A DNA stretch of 43,375 nt from Chitinophagales bacterium. Its GTDB lineage: Bacteria > Bacteroidota > Bacteroidia > Chitinophagales > Saprospiraceae. The DNA is taken from positions 1 through 43,375 of the forward strand of contig JAFLBO010000040.1 in NCBI GenBank assembly GCA_017303475.1, read 5' to 3'. Positions 1 through 7,964 of the stretch are shown here, piece by piece. Each line of letters opens with the position of its first letter. Positions within the stretch are counted from its first letter, which is position 1. Both the position numbers and the translations under genes were made by a program. The notes under the pieces are model-generated. The model did no database searches and was not told where the DNA came from. It worked only from the letters and a program-made list of their open reading frames with translations.

Positions 1-126
1 CAATTTGCTAAAGGTGAGAACATGATCGCTTTGGATCGTGCTCTGATCAACACCACTGGCATGTTGTACTACAAGCTGGAAACAGCAACGGACAGCGCTA
101 CGAAGAAGATGATCCAAGCGAAGTAA
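1..126 (+). CDS. C-terminal end of a T9SS-secreted protein (partial)
   Basis: Frame 1 is open from the window edge to a TAA at 124-126 and gives 41 residues. The text GENMIALDRALINTTGMLYY followed by KLET and a final KKMI is typical of the type A sorting domain of T9SS cargo in Saprospiraceae-like bacteria: a beta-rich tail with a GxLYYKL core and a basic end. T9SS recognises this tail for export across the outer membrane, after which it is usually removed and the protein is attached to the cell surface. Nothing can be said of the upstream domains. A strong hairpin follows 14 bases after the stop. Confidence 0.8.
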   Translation, partial: QFAKGENMIALDRALINTTGMLYYKLETATDSATKKMIQAK

Positions 127-140
127 TTCGCGCTGATAAG

Positions 141-171
141 CTGTCGGGGTGGCTCTAAGTCACCCCGACAG
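141..171 (+). terminator. Hairpin downstream of the T9SS gene
   Basis: An 11-bp perfect inverted repeat (ctgtcggggtg and caccccgacag) surrounds a 9-nt loop. It starts 14 bases after the TAA of the preceding gene. No clear T-run follows directly, although a T-rich tract lies at 250-259. It probably ends transcription of the T9SS gene. Confidence 0.6.
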
Positions 172-339
172 TAACCACCAATCGATTTTACAAGATCATA
201 CTTTAAAATCGGTTTTTGGGATGGCCTCTCTCCTGTACGAGGAGGGGGGCTTTTTTTATTTGGAAGGCGCGAGGGAGGTACAAAGGCACAAAGGCGCGAA
301 GTAGGGCATTTTTTATTGAGTGAGTGAATGGTCTGGCAG

Positions 340-376
340 AAATTGAGAGTCTCACTCCAAGTGAGACTCTCAATTT
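340..376. repeat. Palindromic repeat, copy 1 of a hairpin family
   Basis: A 17-bp perfect stem with a 3-nt loop (cca). The inner core gagagtctcact-cca-agtgagactctc is identical to the centre of the 44-bp hairpin at 22819-22909. The two copies lie in unrelated intergenic regions, so this is a dispersed repeat family, not a gene-specific terminator. It is flanked on both sides by runs of the word aaaggcacaaaggcgcgaa (about 277-300 and 451-490). Confidence 0.75.
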
Positions 377-1001
377 CACGTGTTAAAGCCAAGCCAATGA
401 GATTGAAGAAACCTTGCAACCCTGTCCCCCCAGCCGAACTGCCATTGGAAGGCATGAATGAGGCACAAAGGCGCGAAGGCACAAGGGCGGGGGAGAGAAA
501 AATTTACTTTACCTAATTCAGAGAAAAATGGCCGATACGGAATAAAATATATGTATTTATTCGTTTTTGGATTTTAATTTGGTTAGTCTTCTTGAATTAT
601 AGTTTGAATTCTGAATTTCAAACTTGTTAACCTTGGGCAAACTTTCATAAAAACTTAACGGAGCCAAAAAAATGCCTAACTTTGCGCTTTCAAAAGCGTA
701 TTTGCCCATCTGACAATGCCGCTTTTTCAGCGTTGCTCCCAGTACACCTCCTTTTGGCTGTCGACCCCGCTCGACAAATGGAGCAGCCGCCCTAGCCATA
801 AAGCCTGTAGTTCACTTTCGTTTTTCTTTACCGATATTCGACAACGGGGCGCGCCCTGCTTGTAAGGCTGCTTTTTAGCCTGAGACGCATTCGGTTTTGA
901 TCATGACTAATCCATTTGTTCGCCCATCTGAATTGAACCGATTCGGATACAGACCACATTTTTTGCATTCACTATTTCATTCACCATACATCTCACATAT
1001 A
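377..1001. other. Long gene-poor leader region before glnN
   Basis: I see no convincing gene here. The region holds the second run of the word containing aaaggcgcgaaggc (about 451-490), an AT-rich tract at 500-610 and imperfect inverted repeats around 600-640. An 80-codon frame on the minus strand (557-799) is uninterrupted but has no recognisable domain, and its N-terminal part is odd in composition, so I do not call it. The glnN frame stays open upstream to a TTG at 897. Those extra 35 codons do not resemble the glutamine synthetase family and are probably untranslated. Confidence 0.5.
677..684 (+). promoter_or_regulatory. Possible Bacteroidetes -7 box for glnN
   Basis: TAACTTTG fits the Bacteroidetes sigma-A -7 consensus TAnnTTTG. 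It lies about 318 bases before the chosen glnN start. No clear -33 TTG is seen at the usual spacing, so this is only a candidate. It would imply a long leader. Confidence 0.3.
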
Positions 1002-3194
1002 ATGTCCCTCTCTCGCTTTAACGCTCTCCAGGCAATGGAAAATCGCATAGAACCATTCCCTACTGATTTGCCGGATGGTGCTGCCGAAAACATTGCATCC
1101 TACTTTGGCGTGAATGTCTTCAATGATGAAGCTATGCGCGCACATTTGCCTGAAAATGCCTACCTGACGGTAAAAGCTGCCGTTCAAAATGGTCAGAAAC
1201 TGACCCGCGACATTGCCGACATTGTTGCATTGGGTATGAAACAATGGGCTGAGTCGCACAACTGCACACACTTTGCTCACTGGTTCCAGCCGCTGACCGG
1301 CAAAACAGCAGAAAAGCACGACTCCTTCTTTACCCTCACCCACGATGGTCGGGTTATCGAAGAGTTTGCCGGTTCTGCTCTCGTACAGCAGGAACCCGAC
1401 GGTTCTTCTTTCCCTTCCGGTGGCATGCGCAGCACTTTTGAAGCGCGCGGTTACACGGTATGGGATCCTTCCAGCCCCGCCTTCATCATGGCGGTTGGCG
1501 ATGGCAAAACACTGTGTATTCCTACCATCTTTGTTACCTACGGTGGCGAAGCGCAAGACTACAAACTCCCCTTGCTACGCTCCCAGTCGTTCCTGGACAA
1601 GGCTACGATTCCTGTAGCGCAAATGTTCGATAAAGACGTAACTAAAACCACAGCTACCCTGGGTTGGGAACAGGAATATTTCGTGGTTGACGACGCTCTG
1701 TTCAACGCCCGTCCAGACCTGGCCATGACTGGCAGAACGCTCCTCGGACGTCCGGCTGCCAAACACCAGCAGTTGGAAGACCACTATTTCGGCTCCATTC
1801 CTGAGCGCGTATACGCATTTATGCGCGACCTGGAAACCGAAAGCCACAAACTGGGTATTCCGGTGCGCACCCGCCACAACGAGGTAGCTCCGAGTCAGTA
1901 CGAGGTAGCCCCAATCTTTGAAGAGATCAACGTGGCAGTAGACCACAACCAGTTGCTCATGGACCTCATGGAGCGCGTGGCTCGTCGGCACAAACTGCGC
2001 GTATTGCTGCATGAGAAGCCTTTTGCCGGCGTAAACGGTTCTGGTAAACACAACAACTGGAGTCTGGGCACCAATACCGGAGTAAATCTGCTGTCTCCTG
2101 GCAAAAATCCGGGCACCAACCTGCGATTCCTGACCTTCTTTGTGAATACCATTGCGGCTGTACACAAATACGCGGATATTCTGCGGGCCAGCATTGCACA
2201 TGCCGGTAATGATCACCGTTTGGGCGCCAATGAAGCGCCACCAGCCATCATCTCCGTATTCATCGGCGATGCTATGACCAAGTTGCTGGATCAGATTGCC
2301 AAAGGCAAAAACACCGATGGTAAAGAGGTAAAACGTGCGCTTGATCTCATTTCCAAGTTGCCAAACCTTGAAATGGACAACACCGACCGCAACCGTACAT
2401 CTCCATTTGCGTTCACGGGCAATAAATTTGAAATCCGTGCAGTAGGCAGCAGCCAGAACTGTGCTGGTCCAATGGCAGTGATGAATGGCATGATGGGCTT
2501 GCAACTCATTGAGTTCAAGACAGATGTAGACAAACTCCTGGCTAAAGGCATGGAACAGGACGAAGCTATCCTGACTGTGTTGAAAGGTTATATCCGTAAG
2601 TCAAAAGCTATTTGCTTTGAAGGCAACAACTACTCAGATGAGTGGAAGGAAGAAGCTGCCAAGCGTGGTTTGAACAACTTTGCTACTACCCCTGAAGCGT
2701 TGGATGTACTGGGTACCAAACTGGCTCAGGATTTCTACAGCAAATCTGGTGTGATGAGCAAAGTAGAGCTTGAAGCCTTCTTTGCCGTTCAGCTGCACAG
2801 CTACTGCACCAAACTGGATATCGAAGCCAAATCGCTCGAGGAAATCGTAGTGACTCAGGTGTTGCCAGCTGTTCTGCGTTACCAAACTGAACTGGCCAAT
2901 AACATTTCAGCGCTGCGTGCTATCGACATGGTGCAGAGTGCCCGTGTGCAAGTGGATTTGCTGAAACGTGTTGTGACCAATGTAGAAGCCATTCAGGCTG
3001 GCCTGAAAAAAATGCATGAGGCTTACGAGCGCGCCCACCATGCCGCCAATATCCGGGAAGAAGCCGGTATTTTCTGCCATGAGGTAAAACCGCAAATGGA
3101 CGCCATCCGCAGCGCAGTAGACGATCTTGAAGCGATTGTAGACGACCAACACTGGCCGCTGGTGAAATACCGCGAACTGTTGTTCATCCGATAA
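1002..3194 (+). CDS. glnN: Glutamine synthetase type III
   Basis: ATP-dependent condensation of ammonia and glutamate to glutamine in the cytoplasm. The protein is 730 residues from the chosen ATG, matching the GSIII size (about 700-730), far longer than GSI (about 470). The N-terminus MSLSRFNALQAMENR is typical of GSIII, which is why the start is placed at 1002 and not at the upstream TTG (897). Catalytic-domain blocks are clear: GWEQEYFVVDDALF, the GSIII block NEVAPSQYEVAPIFEEIN, the ATP-site block NGSGKHNNWSLGTNTG, and NRTSPFAFTGNKFEIR. A GSIII-specific C-terminal helical extension follows. The gene stands alone, with a small hairpin directly after the stop (3201-3215) and a strong terminator at 3288-3325. 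GSIII is the usual glutamine synthetase of many Bacteroidetes and is typically nitrogen-regulated; the sequence itself does not show the mechanism here. Confidence 0.97.
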   Translation: MSLSRFNALQAMENRIEPFPTDLPDGAAENIASYFGVNVFNDEAMRAHLPENAYLTVKAAVQNGQKLTRDIADIVALGMKQWAESHNCTHFAHWFQPLTGKTAEKHDSFFTLTHDGRVIEEFAGSALVQQEPDGSSFPSGGMRSTFEARGYTVWDPSSPAFIMAVGDGKTLCIPTIFVTYGGEAQDYKLPLLRSQSFLDKATIPVAQMFDKDVTKTTATLGWEQEYFVVDDALFNARPDLAMTGRTLLGRPAAKHQQLEDHYFGSIPERVYAFMRDLETESHKLGIPVRTRHNEVAPSQYEVAPIFEEINVAVDHNQLLMDLMERVARRHKLRVLLHEKPFAGVNGSGKHNNWSLGTNTGVNLLSPGKNPGTNLRFLTFFVNTIAAVHKYADILRASIAHAGNDHRLGANEAPPAIISVFIGDAMTKLLDQIAKGKNTDGKEVKRALDLISKLPNLEMDNTDRNRTSPFAFTGNKFEIRAVGSSQNCAGPMAVMNGMMGLQLIEFKTDVDKLLAKGMEQDEAILTVLKGYIRKSKAICFEGNNYSDEWKEEAAKRGLNNFATTPEALDVLGTKLAQDFYSKSGVMSKVELEAFFAVQLHSYCTKLDIEAKSLEEIVVTQVLPAVLRYQTELANNISALRAIDMVQSARVQVDLLKRVVTNVEAIQAGLKKMHEAYERAHHAANIREEAGIFCHEVKPQMDAIRSAVDDLEAIVDDQHWPLVKYRELLFIR

Positions 3195-3287
3195 AGTCCA
3201 AGAGTAGGACTCTTTTGGTTGAGTTCCATTGCCTAAAACGCAATGGATTACCAGGCCAGAAATTCCGGCTCCGGTTGTCCCAATATT

Positions 3288-3325
3288 AAAACAGGCAGCG
3301 CCCTCAACCGGCGACTGCCTGTTTT
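3288..3325 (+). terminator. Intrinsic terminator of glnN
   Basis: The stem aaaacaggcag / ctgcctgtttt continues inward as cgcc / ggcg with one bulged A and a 7-nt loop. A T-rich tail (ttttgttat) follows. It lies 94 bases after the glnN stop. Confidence 0.75.
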
Positions 3326-3382
3326 GTTATACCTTGACGCCAGCTAATCCAGCACATTAATCACATTAACGAAATTAATCAC

Positions 3383-3931
3383 ATGCTCACCGAACAAGAT
3401 ATCCTCAACCTCCAACGCAAAGTAGACCGGTACAAAGAAGTGCTGGAAAACACCAATCGATACCGCCTAATCTGGGCAAAAGAGTTAAAAGAAGCCATTA
3501 AGGCCCAACTCACCATGCTTGCGGAAGCGGGCGGGTTGCCAGCCAATATTTCAGAAGTAAGTGAAATTCAGAACCTGGAAGCTGTTGTGCTTACCCTGGG
3601 CACCTCCGCTAGTGGCCTGGGTGAATCCGTTGGAAACGGCGTGTATCGGGATTTGATCAAGCAGAATGGTTCGCTGGTATATCAGCAGCTGTTTAACGGG
3701 AAAATCCTTGTAGTGATCAATTTCCCGTTCATTGAGAAATACGGGCAGCCGCAACCGCCCAAAACCATTGCCGTTTACAGGCCTGAAGAACTTAAAGAGC
3801 CCTACTTCCAGCGCCACTTTGAAACGTTTATCTCAGATGTTACTACCTGGGAAGATTACGACGATGATGCCATCGAACCAAACCAGCGCATTGGTTTTAA
3901 AATGAATTTTGAAAGAGAGGAGAATACTTGA
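3383..3931 (+). CDS. Conserved-looking hypothetical cytoplasmic protein
   Basis: 182 residues with no signal peptide or membrane segment. The first 45 or so residues are charged and helical (KVDRYKEVLENTNRYRLIWAKELKEA split by a short break), suggesting a coiled coil. The middle is a beta-rich domain with NLEAVVLTLGTSASGLGE and ILVVINFPFIEKYG. The tail is acidic (WEDYDDDAIEPNQ). I do not recognise the family. The start ATG follows a run of the word cacattaatcacattaa (3350-3382), which also precedes the MoxR gene. The TGA stop at 3929-3931 is the first word of the large inverted repeat that follows. Codon use is like its neighbours, so the frame is very likely a real gene. Confidence 0.75.
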   Translation: MLTEQDILNLQRKVDRYKEVLENTNRYRLIWAKELKEAIKAQLTMLAEAGGLPANISEVSEIQNLEAVVLTLGTSASGLGESVGNGVYRDLIKQNGSLVYQQLFNGKILVVINFPFIEKYGQPQPPKTIAVYRPEELKEPYFQRHFETFISDVTTWEDYDDDAIEPNQRIGFKMNFEREENT

Positions 3932-4082
3932 GTTGGTGAGTGTTTGAGTTTTTGAGTGTTTGAGTTGGGGTGCGGCTGGGGTTTACCACTAAGCCACGGA
4001 GGGCACTAAGAAAGATTCTCCTTAGTGCCCTCCGTGGCTTAGTGGTAAACCCCAACTAAAACACTCACCAACTAAAACACTA
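3929..4082. repeat. Large hairpin between two convergent genes
   Basis: The inner stem is perfect over 33 bp (3978-4010 with 4021-4053) and closes a 10-nt loop. The outer arms are runs of the word gagtgtttgagtt on the left and its inverted form aactaaaacactcacc on the right, pairing with a few mismatches. Together they reach from the stop codon of the plus-strand gene to the stop codon of the minus-strand gene. Both stop codons (TGA at 3929-3931, TAG at 4082-4080) are part of the repeat words. The structure probably serves as a bidirectional terminator. Confidence 0.85.
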
Positions 4083-4562
4083 ATAATCCACTACTTTACC
4101 CACTGGATTTACTTTCCGTTTGTGGGCCAGCACCAGCTGATCAATGCGTTGCAGCACTACCTCCTGACCTTCATAGGTGGCATATAGCGTAACCGGGAAG
4201 CTTTTTTGTTCCGGGAAAATGCACTCTACTTCTCCATTGACGAAGGGGCGACGGGCTTTGCCATCTCCCAAATCCAGTTCGTAGTTAGGGCCAATAGTGG
4301 ATTCGATCAGATAAAATTTAAAGGGTTGGCCAGCTTCCGGCAGCTTGTCGGTAGCCAATAATTTGCCGGTAATTTTCTGGTATTTCTCTGAAGTCTGAGC
4401 GTCGGTACTAACCTGCTGACTCTGGGATTGCACCAGCGCTTTATTGTCCTGATCGGAGTTGCCTTTTTGTGCTAATTGCAAGGCAATCAAACCTGCCACG
4501 CCGAAAACGGCCACTACAATGAGCAGGATGGTTTCACGATTTAGTCCTTTTCCTTTTGTCAT
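4080..4562 (-). CDS. Hypothetical membrane-anchored protein
   Basis: 160 residues. A basic start (MTKGKGLNRE) leads into one transmembrane segment (TILLIVVAVFGVAGLIALQL, residues about 10-30). A Gln/Ser-rich linker follows, then a beta-rich domain of about 90 residues with FKFYLIESTIGPNYELDLGDG. The GPNYELDLGDG stretch resembles a PKD/Ig-like turn, but I would not assign the family. The likely topology is N-in with the domain outside the inner membrane. A TACCTTTG promoter box lies 22 bases upstream of the ATG, which supports this start. The stop is embedded in the convergent hairpin. Confidence 0.7.
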   Translation of the reverse strand: MTKGKGLNRETILLIVVAVFGVAGLIALQLAQKGNSDQDNKALVQSQSQQVSTDAQTSEKYQKITGKLLATDKLPEAGQPFKFYLIESTIGPNYELDLGDGKARRPFVNGEVECIFPEQKSFPVTLYATYEGQEVVLQRIDQLVLAHKRKVNPVGKVVDY

Positions 4563-4583
4563 AATCAGTTACTGAATGCTCGG

Positions 4584-4591
4584 CAAAGGTA
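4584..4591 (-). promoter_or_regulatory. Candidate -7 box of the small membrane protein gene
   Basis: TACCTTTG on the minus strand matches TAnnTTTG and lies 22 bases before the ATG at 4562. This predicts a short 5' leader. The -33 element is not obvious. Confidence 0.45.
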
Positions 4592-4607
4592 GTGTTTAGA
4601 TGCTGGA

Positions 4608-6248
4608 CTACTTCAGAATCACTTTCCCTATCGGGACATTGTTGGCCAGCACCATGTAAATGCCCGGAGGTATTTGTGGGCAATCTATTTCCAGAAGGTT
4701 GAAACCTTTTTCCAGCACAAAACGCTCTTTAAATACTTTTTTCCCTTGTACGTCTGTCAGCTGGATGAGTTGTTCGCCTGCTTCATTTTCCATACTTAGC
4801 CAAAAATATCCCTTTGCCGGATTCGGATAAATCTGGGCTATGCCTTGCCATGAACTCGCGCGCAATTGATGTATATAGCCCTTAGGCGAGTAAATTTCAG
4901 CCGGAAAATCCTCACCAGACGACCACTGCAGCAACTCGGACAGCCAAACATCCTGAAGTACGGTAAACTGTACCTGAAACAAAGCGGTATGTGGCTGCAC
5001 ATCCACGCCTGGCAAATGGAACCAGGAAAGTCGCACCAGTCCACCCTGGTTATGCCAGATATCTGAACTGAATTCGGGTAAGATATCTGAGCTGATTTGC
5101 CGCATTTCCGCCTTGGCGGGGTTAAAGCTGAAGCTAAGTTGCAGACCTTCTGCAAAGGCCGGGTGTTCTAGGTAAACCGGTACGCTCAGGGTTTCTCCAG
5201 CTTTCAGGTAACGATCCCGAAACCAAAGTTTATTAGACACTTTGCGTTCTAAGGTCGGTGCATTTAAACTATCGGTACAGGGACCGGCATTGACATCGCC
5301 CAGATTTACGCCAATAAAGGATTGGCATTTGCCGTTGCTGACCGCTGCAGAATCCGGCATAAAACGCATACTTCCACAGGGGAAGTTGTTCTCAATACCC
5401 AGGATTACTTTGCGGGCGTTCACAATATCAAACGTGGTTACGCTGCCGCTGCAGTTTACATCGGCGGCAATGATTTGCCATGGGCATTGCAGGGGTTCCA
5501 GTGCCAGGATATGTTTGGAAATCAATACCAGATCGTAGGTAGTGAGTCCGGATGGGTGTCCATCGCGAGTGGGTTTGAGGGTATAACTCCGGTTTTGCAG
5601 GGAGGCAACATCGGATAAGTCATACGTGCCGCTTACCAGGAATGTACTATCGAAACCGGCGGCATCAATATTCATTTCCACTTCTTCCAGCGCTTCGCCA
5701 AAAGGATCCGTAACAGTGCAGTTTTTGGGAATGAGGTCACCGATTTTTGCCTCAAGGAGAGCCATCGTTTCGGTGGCTGAATTGCCACGGATGTCAAAAA
5801 ACACCTGGCCGCTACCTGGTGCGATGATGAAGAAGGTGGGTGTGCCCTGAAAAGCGCCGTAAGCGCCGCCCATATAAGGTTGCAGGGCCGTTATGCTGCC
5901 GCCGTCTTTACCGGCGCCAAGCATGGTCATGTTTTTATTGGTGAGATATTGTGCTACCTTGACATTGGTGTCTGTAACCAGGGTACTGAGTAGCATAAAT
6001 TCTACCTGACCCGGATACTCCGCTTTCATGGCCGTATACAGGTTCTGAAACGGCGTAGCATGCGCTGAACAGGGCGGGCAAGAGGTAAAGAAGGCTTCTA
6101 CCACCACCAGTTTTTGTTGGTTAATATAGTCGGCATATAGTTGCCTCACTTGTCCATCGGAGGTGGTAATGGTAAAATCAGGCGCCGGTAATTGAGCATA
6201 AAATGCGCTGGAGCACAAGATCAATGAGAGGAGGAGAAGTGATCGCAT
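4608..6248 (-). CDS. Secreted thioredoxin-fold protein with dockerin-like region and T9SS tail
   Basis: From the ATG at 6248 the protein is 546 residues and begins with a signal peptide (MRSLLLLSLILCSSAFYAQ). The open frame continues 38 codons upstream, but those codons are tandem word repeats (cagattttacacagatt), so I exclude them. Residues about 20-165 form a TlpA/AhpC-type thioredoxin fold with the redox motif FFTSCPPCSAH and the cis-Pro region GTPTFFI. Next come two dockerin-like helices with calcium-loop features (HPSGLTTYDLVLISKHIL and ADVNCSGSVTTFDIVNARK). A beta-sandwich domain resembling cohesin-type folds follows. The end (IYPNPAKGYFWL to GKVILK) is a T9SS type A sorting domain. The protein is therefore predicted to be exported to the cell surface as a thiol-disulfide protein. 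Substrates are unknown. Confidence 0.85.
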   Translation of the reverse strand: MRSLLLLSLILCSSAFYAQLPAPDFTITTSDGQVRQLYADYINQQKLVVVEAFFTSCPPCSAHATPFQNLYTAMKAEYPGQVEFMLLSTLVTDTNVKVAQYLTNKNMTMLGAGKDGGSITALQPYMGGAYGAFQGTPTFFIIAPGSGQVFFDIRGNSATETMALLEAKIGDLIPKNCTVTDPFGEALEEVEMNIDAAGFDSTFLVSGTYDLSDVASLQNRSYTLKPTRDGHPSGLTTYDLVLISKHILALEPLQCPWQIIAADVNCSGSVTTFDIVNARKVILGIENNFPCGSMRFMPDSAAVSNGKCQSFIGVNLGDVNAGPCTDSLNAPTLERKVSNKLWFRDRYLKAGETLSVPVYLEHPAFAEGLQLSFSFNPAKAEMRQISSDILPEFSSDIWHNQGGLVRLSWFHLPGVDVQPHTALFQVQFTVLQDVWLSELLQWSSGEDFPAEIYSPKGYIHQLRASSWQGIAQIYPNPAKGYFWLSMENEAGEQLIQLTDVQGKKVFKERFVLEKGFNLLEIDCPQIPPGIYMVLANNVPIGKVILK

Positions 6249-6534
6249 GTTTGAGGGATGGTTGGGTTTCGCGGAGATTTTACGCGGATTGGGTTTCGCA
6301 CAGATTTTACACAGATTGGATGCACAGATTTTACACAGATTTGGTTTCATGCAGTAAAACATACTGCCGAAGGCAGCAAAAAAATCCGCGTCATCCGCGT
6401 CATCCGCGTTCCAGATCCTTCTCTGCGTTCAGGATGACAATCCGCGTTCCACCCGCGTTCCACCAACAAATTTAGACCATTTCCATCATATCAAACGCTT
6501 TCATAACGCTGATTACGGCAATTGTTGCTTGCTG
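6249..6534. repeat. Divergent intergenic region with two tandem word families
   Basis: Between the start codons of the thioredoxin-fold gene and the cytochrome peroxidase gene. At 6259-6350 a word close to cacagattttacacagatt recurs four times with variation. At 6385-6470 words of the type ccgcgtcat and ccgcgttcc recur about seven times. No gene is seen. The words may be spacers or have a role in transcription termination or insulation; this is inference. Confidence 0.7.
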
Positions 6535-6542
6535 TACCTTTG
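6535..6542 (+). promoter_or_regulatory. Candidate -7 box just before the cytochrome peroxidase gene
   Basis: TACCTTTG fits TAnnTTTG but ends only four bases before the ATG at 6547. If used, transcription would start at or near the initiation codon, giving a leaderless or almost leaderless mRNA. Confidence 0.35.
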
Positions 6543-6546
6543 TATC

Positions 6547-7485
6547 ATGCGTTACCGAATTACATTGGCGGTGTTCAGCACGCTTATCCTGATGCTGTTT
6601 GCCTTTGCCGCCCCTTTGGATACTCCGGAAAAACTGGGCGAAAAGCTGTTTTCCGACCCAATTCTATCTCAAGACAGTAGCCTGAGTTGTGCCAGCTGCC
6701 ATATTCCTGAGTTTGCTTTTTGCGATACGGCATTGGTAAGCAAGGGTGTTGGCGGGAGGTTAGGAAAACGCAATAGCCCGGGTATCACGAATATGACTGC
6801 CCGTGAGCATTTCTTTTATGATGGACGCGCAGCTACACTGGAACAGCAGGTACTGATGCCTATTCAGGATACTGTGGAAATGCGCGCTACCCTGCCGCAG
6901 GTGCTGGAACGCCTCCGACGGCACCCTGAATACGACGCCGCTTTCCGTCGCATTTATGGCGCTCCGGCCGATCAGGAAAAACTGGCCTCGGCGTTGGCCG
7001 CTTTTGTGCGCACGCTGGAAACTTCCAATACGCCATTCGACCGCTGGATGATGAATAAACCAGGTGGTATGAGCGAGGCCGCCGTACGCGGACGCGAGGT
7101 GTTTATGAAAAAGGGAAAATGCTTCGATTGCCACTTTTCCCCGGATTTTACCGGCGATGAATTCCGCAACGTCGGACTCTACACCGGGCGTCGCAACCTG
7201 GCTGACAGAGGCAGGTTTGATATCACCAAAGACAGTGCGGATTTGGGAAAATTTAAGGTTCCGGGTCTGCGCAATGTGGCCGTTACCCAGCCATATATGC
7301 ACAACGGCATGTTTCAAACCCTGGAGGAAGTTATTGAATTCTACGATCAACCCAATCAAACCGTGCCAGGTGGATTCAACCGCGATACTCTGCTCAATAC
7401 TCCGCTCAACCTCACCCAACAAGAAAAAGCAGACCTCAAAACATTCCTCGAAGCCCTAACGGACGACAGGTTTGTGAAAAGATAA
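6547..7485 (+). CDS. Di-haem cytochrome c peroxidase (CcpA/MauG family)
   Basis: 312 residues starting at MRYRITL. An upstream in-frame ATG (6529) is possible, but the start at 6547 gives the cleaner signal peptide (MRYRITLAVFSTLILMLFAF). Two CXXCH haem c motifs are present, CASCH at residues 48-52 and CFDCH at 192-196, in the arrangement of bacterial di-haem peroxidases. These reduce hydrogen peroxide with electrons from cytochrome c in the periplasm. Family motifs NSPGITNM, HFFYDGRA and the C-terminal VPGLRNVAVTQPYMHNG are all visible. The length is typical. The following word repeat begins two bases after the TAA. The next gene, msrB, is also an oxidative-damage gene, so the two may serve a common stress role. 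Confidence 0.95.
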   Translation: MRYRITLAVFSTLILMLFAFAAPLDTPEKLGEKLFSDPILSQDSSLSCASCHIPEFAFCDTALVSKGVGGRLGKRNSPGITNMTAREHFFYDGRAATLEQQVLMPIQDTVEMRATLPQVLERLRRHPEYDAAFRRIYGAPADQEKLASALAAFVRTLETSNTPFDRWMMNKPGGMSEAAVRGREVFMKKGKCFDCHFSPDFTGDEFRNVGLYTGRRNLADRGRFDITKDSADLGKFKVPGLRNVAVTQPYMHNGMFQTLEEVIEFYDQPNQTVPGGFNRDTLLNTPLNLTQQEKADLKTFLEALTDDRFVKR

Positions 7486-7516
7486 TTGATGGACGATGAA
7501 CGATGGACGATGGGAG
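7486..7516. repeat. Word repeat directly after the peroxidase stop
   Basis: The word gatggacgatgaac and near copies occur about three times, starting right after the TAA at 7483-7485. This is one of several loci in the window where a tandem word begins at a stop codon. Confidence 0.6.
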
Positions 7517-7561
7517 ATAACGCTAAGTTAATCTAACGCATGATTTTTTGGGGATTTATAT

Positions 7562-7569
7562 TATCTTTG
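7562..7569 (+). promoter_or_regulatory. Candidate -7 box of msrB
   Basis: TATCTTTG matches TAnnTTTG. It lies 25 bases upstream of the ATG at 7594, inside the region an upstream start (7540) would make coding, and so favours the downstream start. Confidence 0.45.
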
Positions 7570-7593
7570 ATCTCCAAAATCGTCCACCGTCCT

Positions 7594-7962
7594 ATGCAAA
7601 ACTGGAATCCGCTTACTCCGGAAGAAGAATACGTAATTGCCCAAAAAGGCACTGAACGTGCTTTTACCGGCGAATACTGGAACCACAAAGGTGTGGGCAC
7701 CTTTATCTGCCGCCGTTGCAATGCGCCGTTGTATCGCTCTTCAGATAAGTTCGACAGCGGTTGTGGCTGGCCTTCTTTCGACGATGAAATACCCGGGGCC
7801 ATCATTCGCCACGAGGATAATTCCTTCGGTATGCGGCGCACCGAAATAGTTTGCGCCAATTGTGAAGGTCATCTCGGCCATGTATTCGATGGCGAACGTA
7901 TGACAGCCAAAAACACCCGGCATTGTGTGAACTCCCTTTCAATCCGTTTTGTGGCGGATTAA
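7594..7962 (+). CDS. msrB: Peptide-methionine (R)-S-oxide reductase
   Basis: 122 residues. MsrB reduces the R-epimer of methionine sulfoxide in proteins. The zinc site is complete (CRRC at residues 39-42 and CANC at 87-90). The SelR-fold signature SGCGWPSF is present and the catalytic Cys is C111 in RHCVNS. I chose the ATG at 7594 (MQNWNPLTPEEEY) because it matches the usual MsrB N-terminus and has a promoter box 25 bases upstream. An extension to 7540 would add a short hydrophobic stretch (MIFWGFILSLI) that could act as a signal peptide, so an exported form cannot be wholly excluded. A giant nested palindrome begins two bases after the stop. Confidence 0.95.
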   Translation: MQNWNPLTPEEEYVIAQKGTERAFTGEYWNHKGVGTFICRRCNAPLYRSSDKFDSGCGWPSFDDEIPGAIIRHEDNSFGMRRTEIVCANCEGHLGHVFDGERMTAKNTRHCVNSLSIRFVAD

Positions 7963-7964
7963 GG

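Noticed and set aside
557..799. 80-codon frame on the minus strand before glnN
   Set aside because: No recognisable domain, odd composition, and it overlaps a candidate promoter and inverted repeats. Not enough to call a gene.
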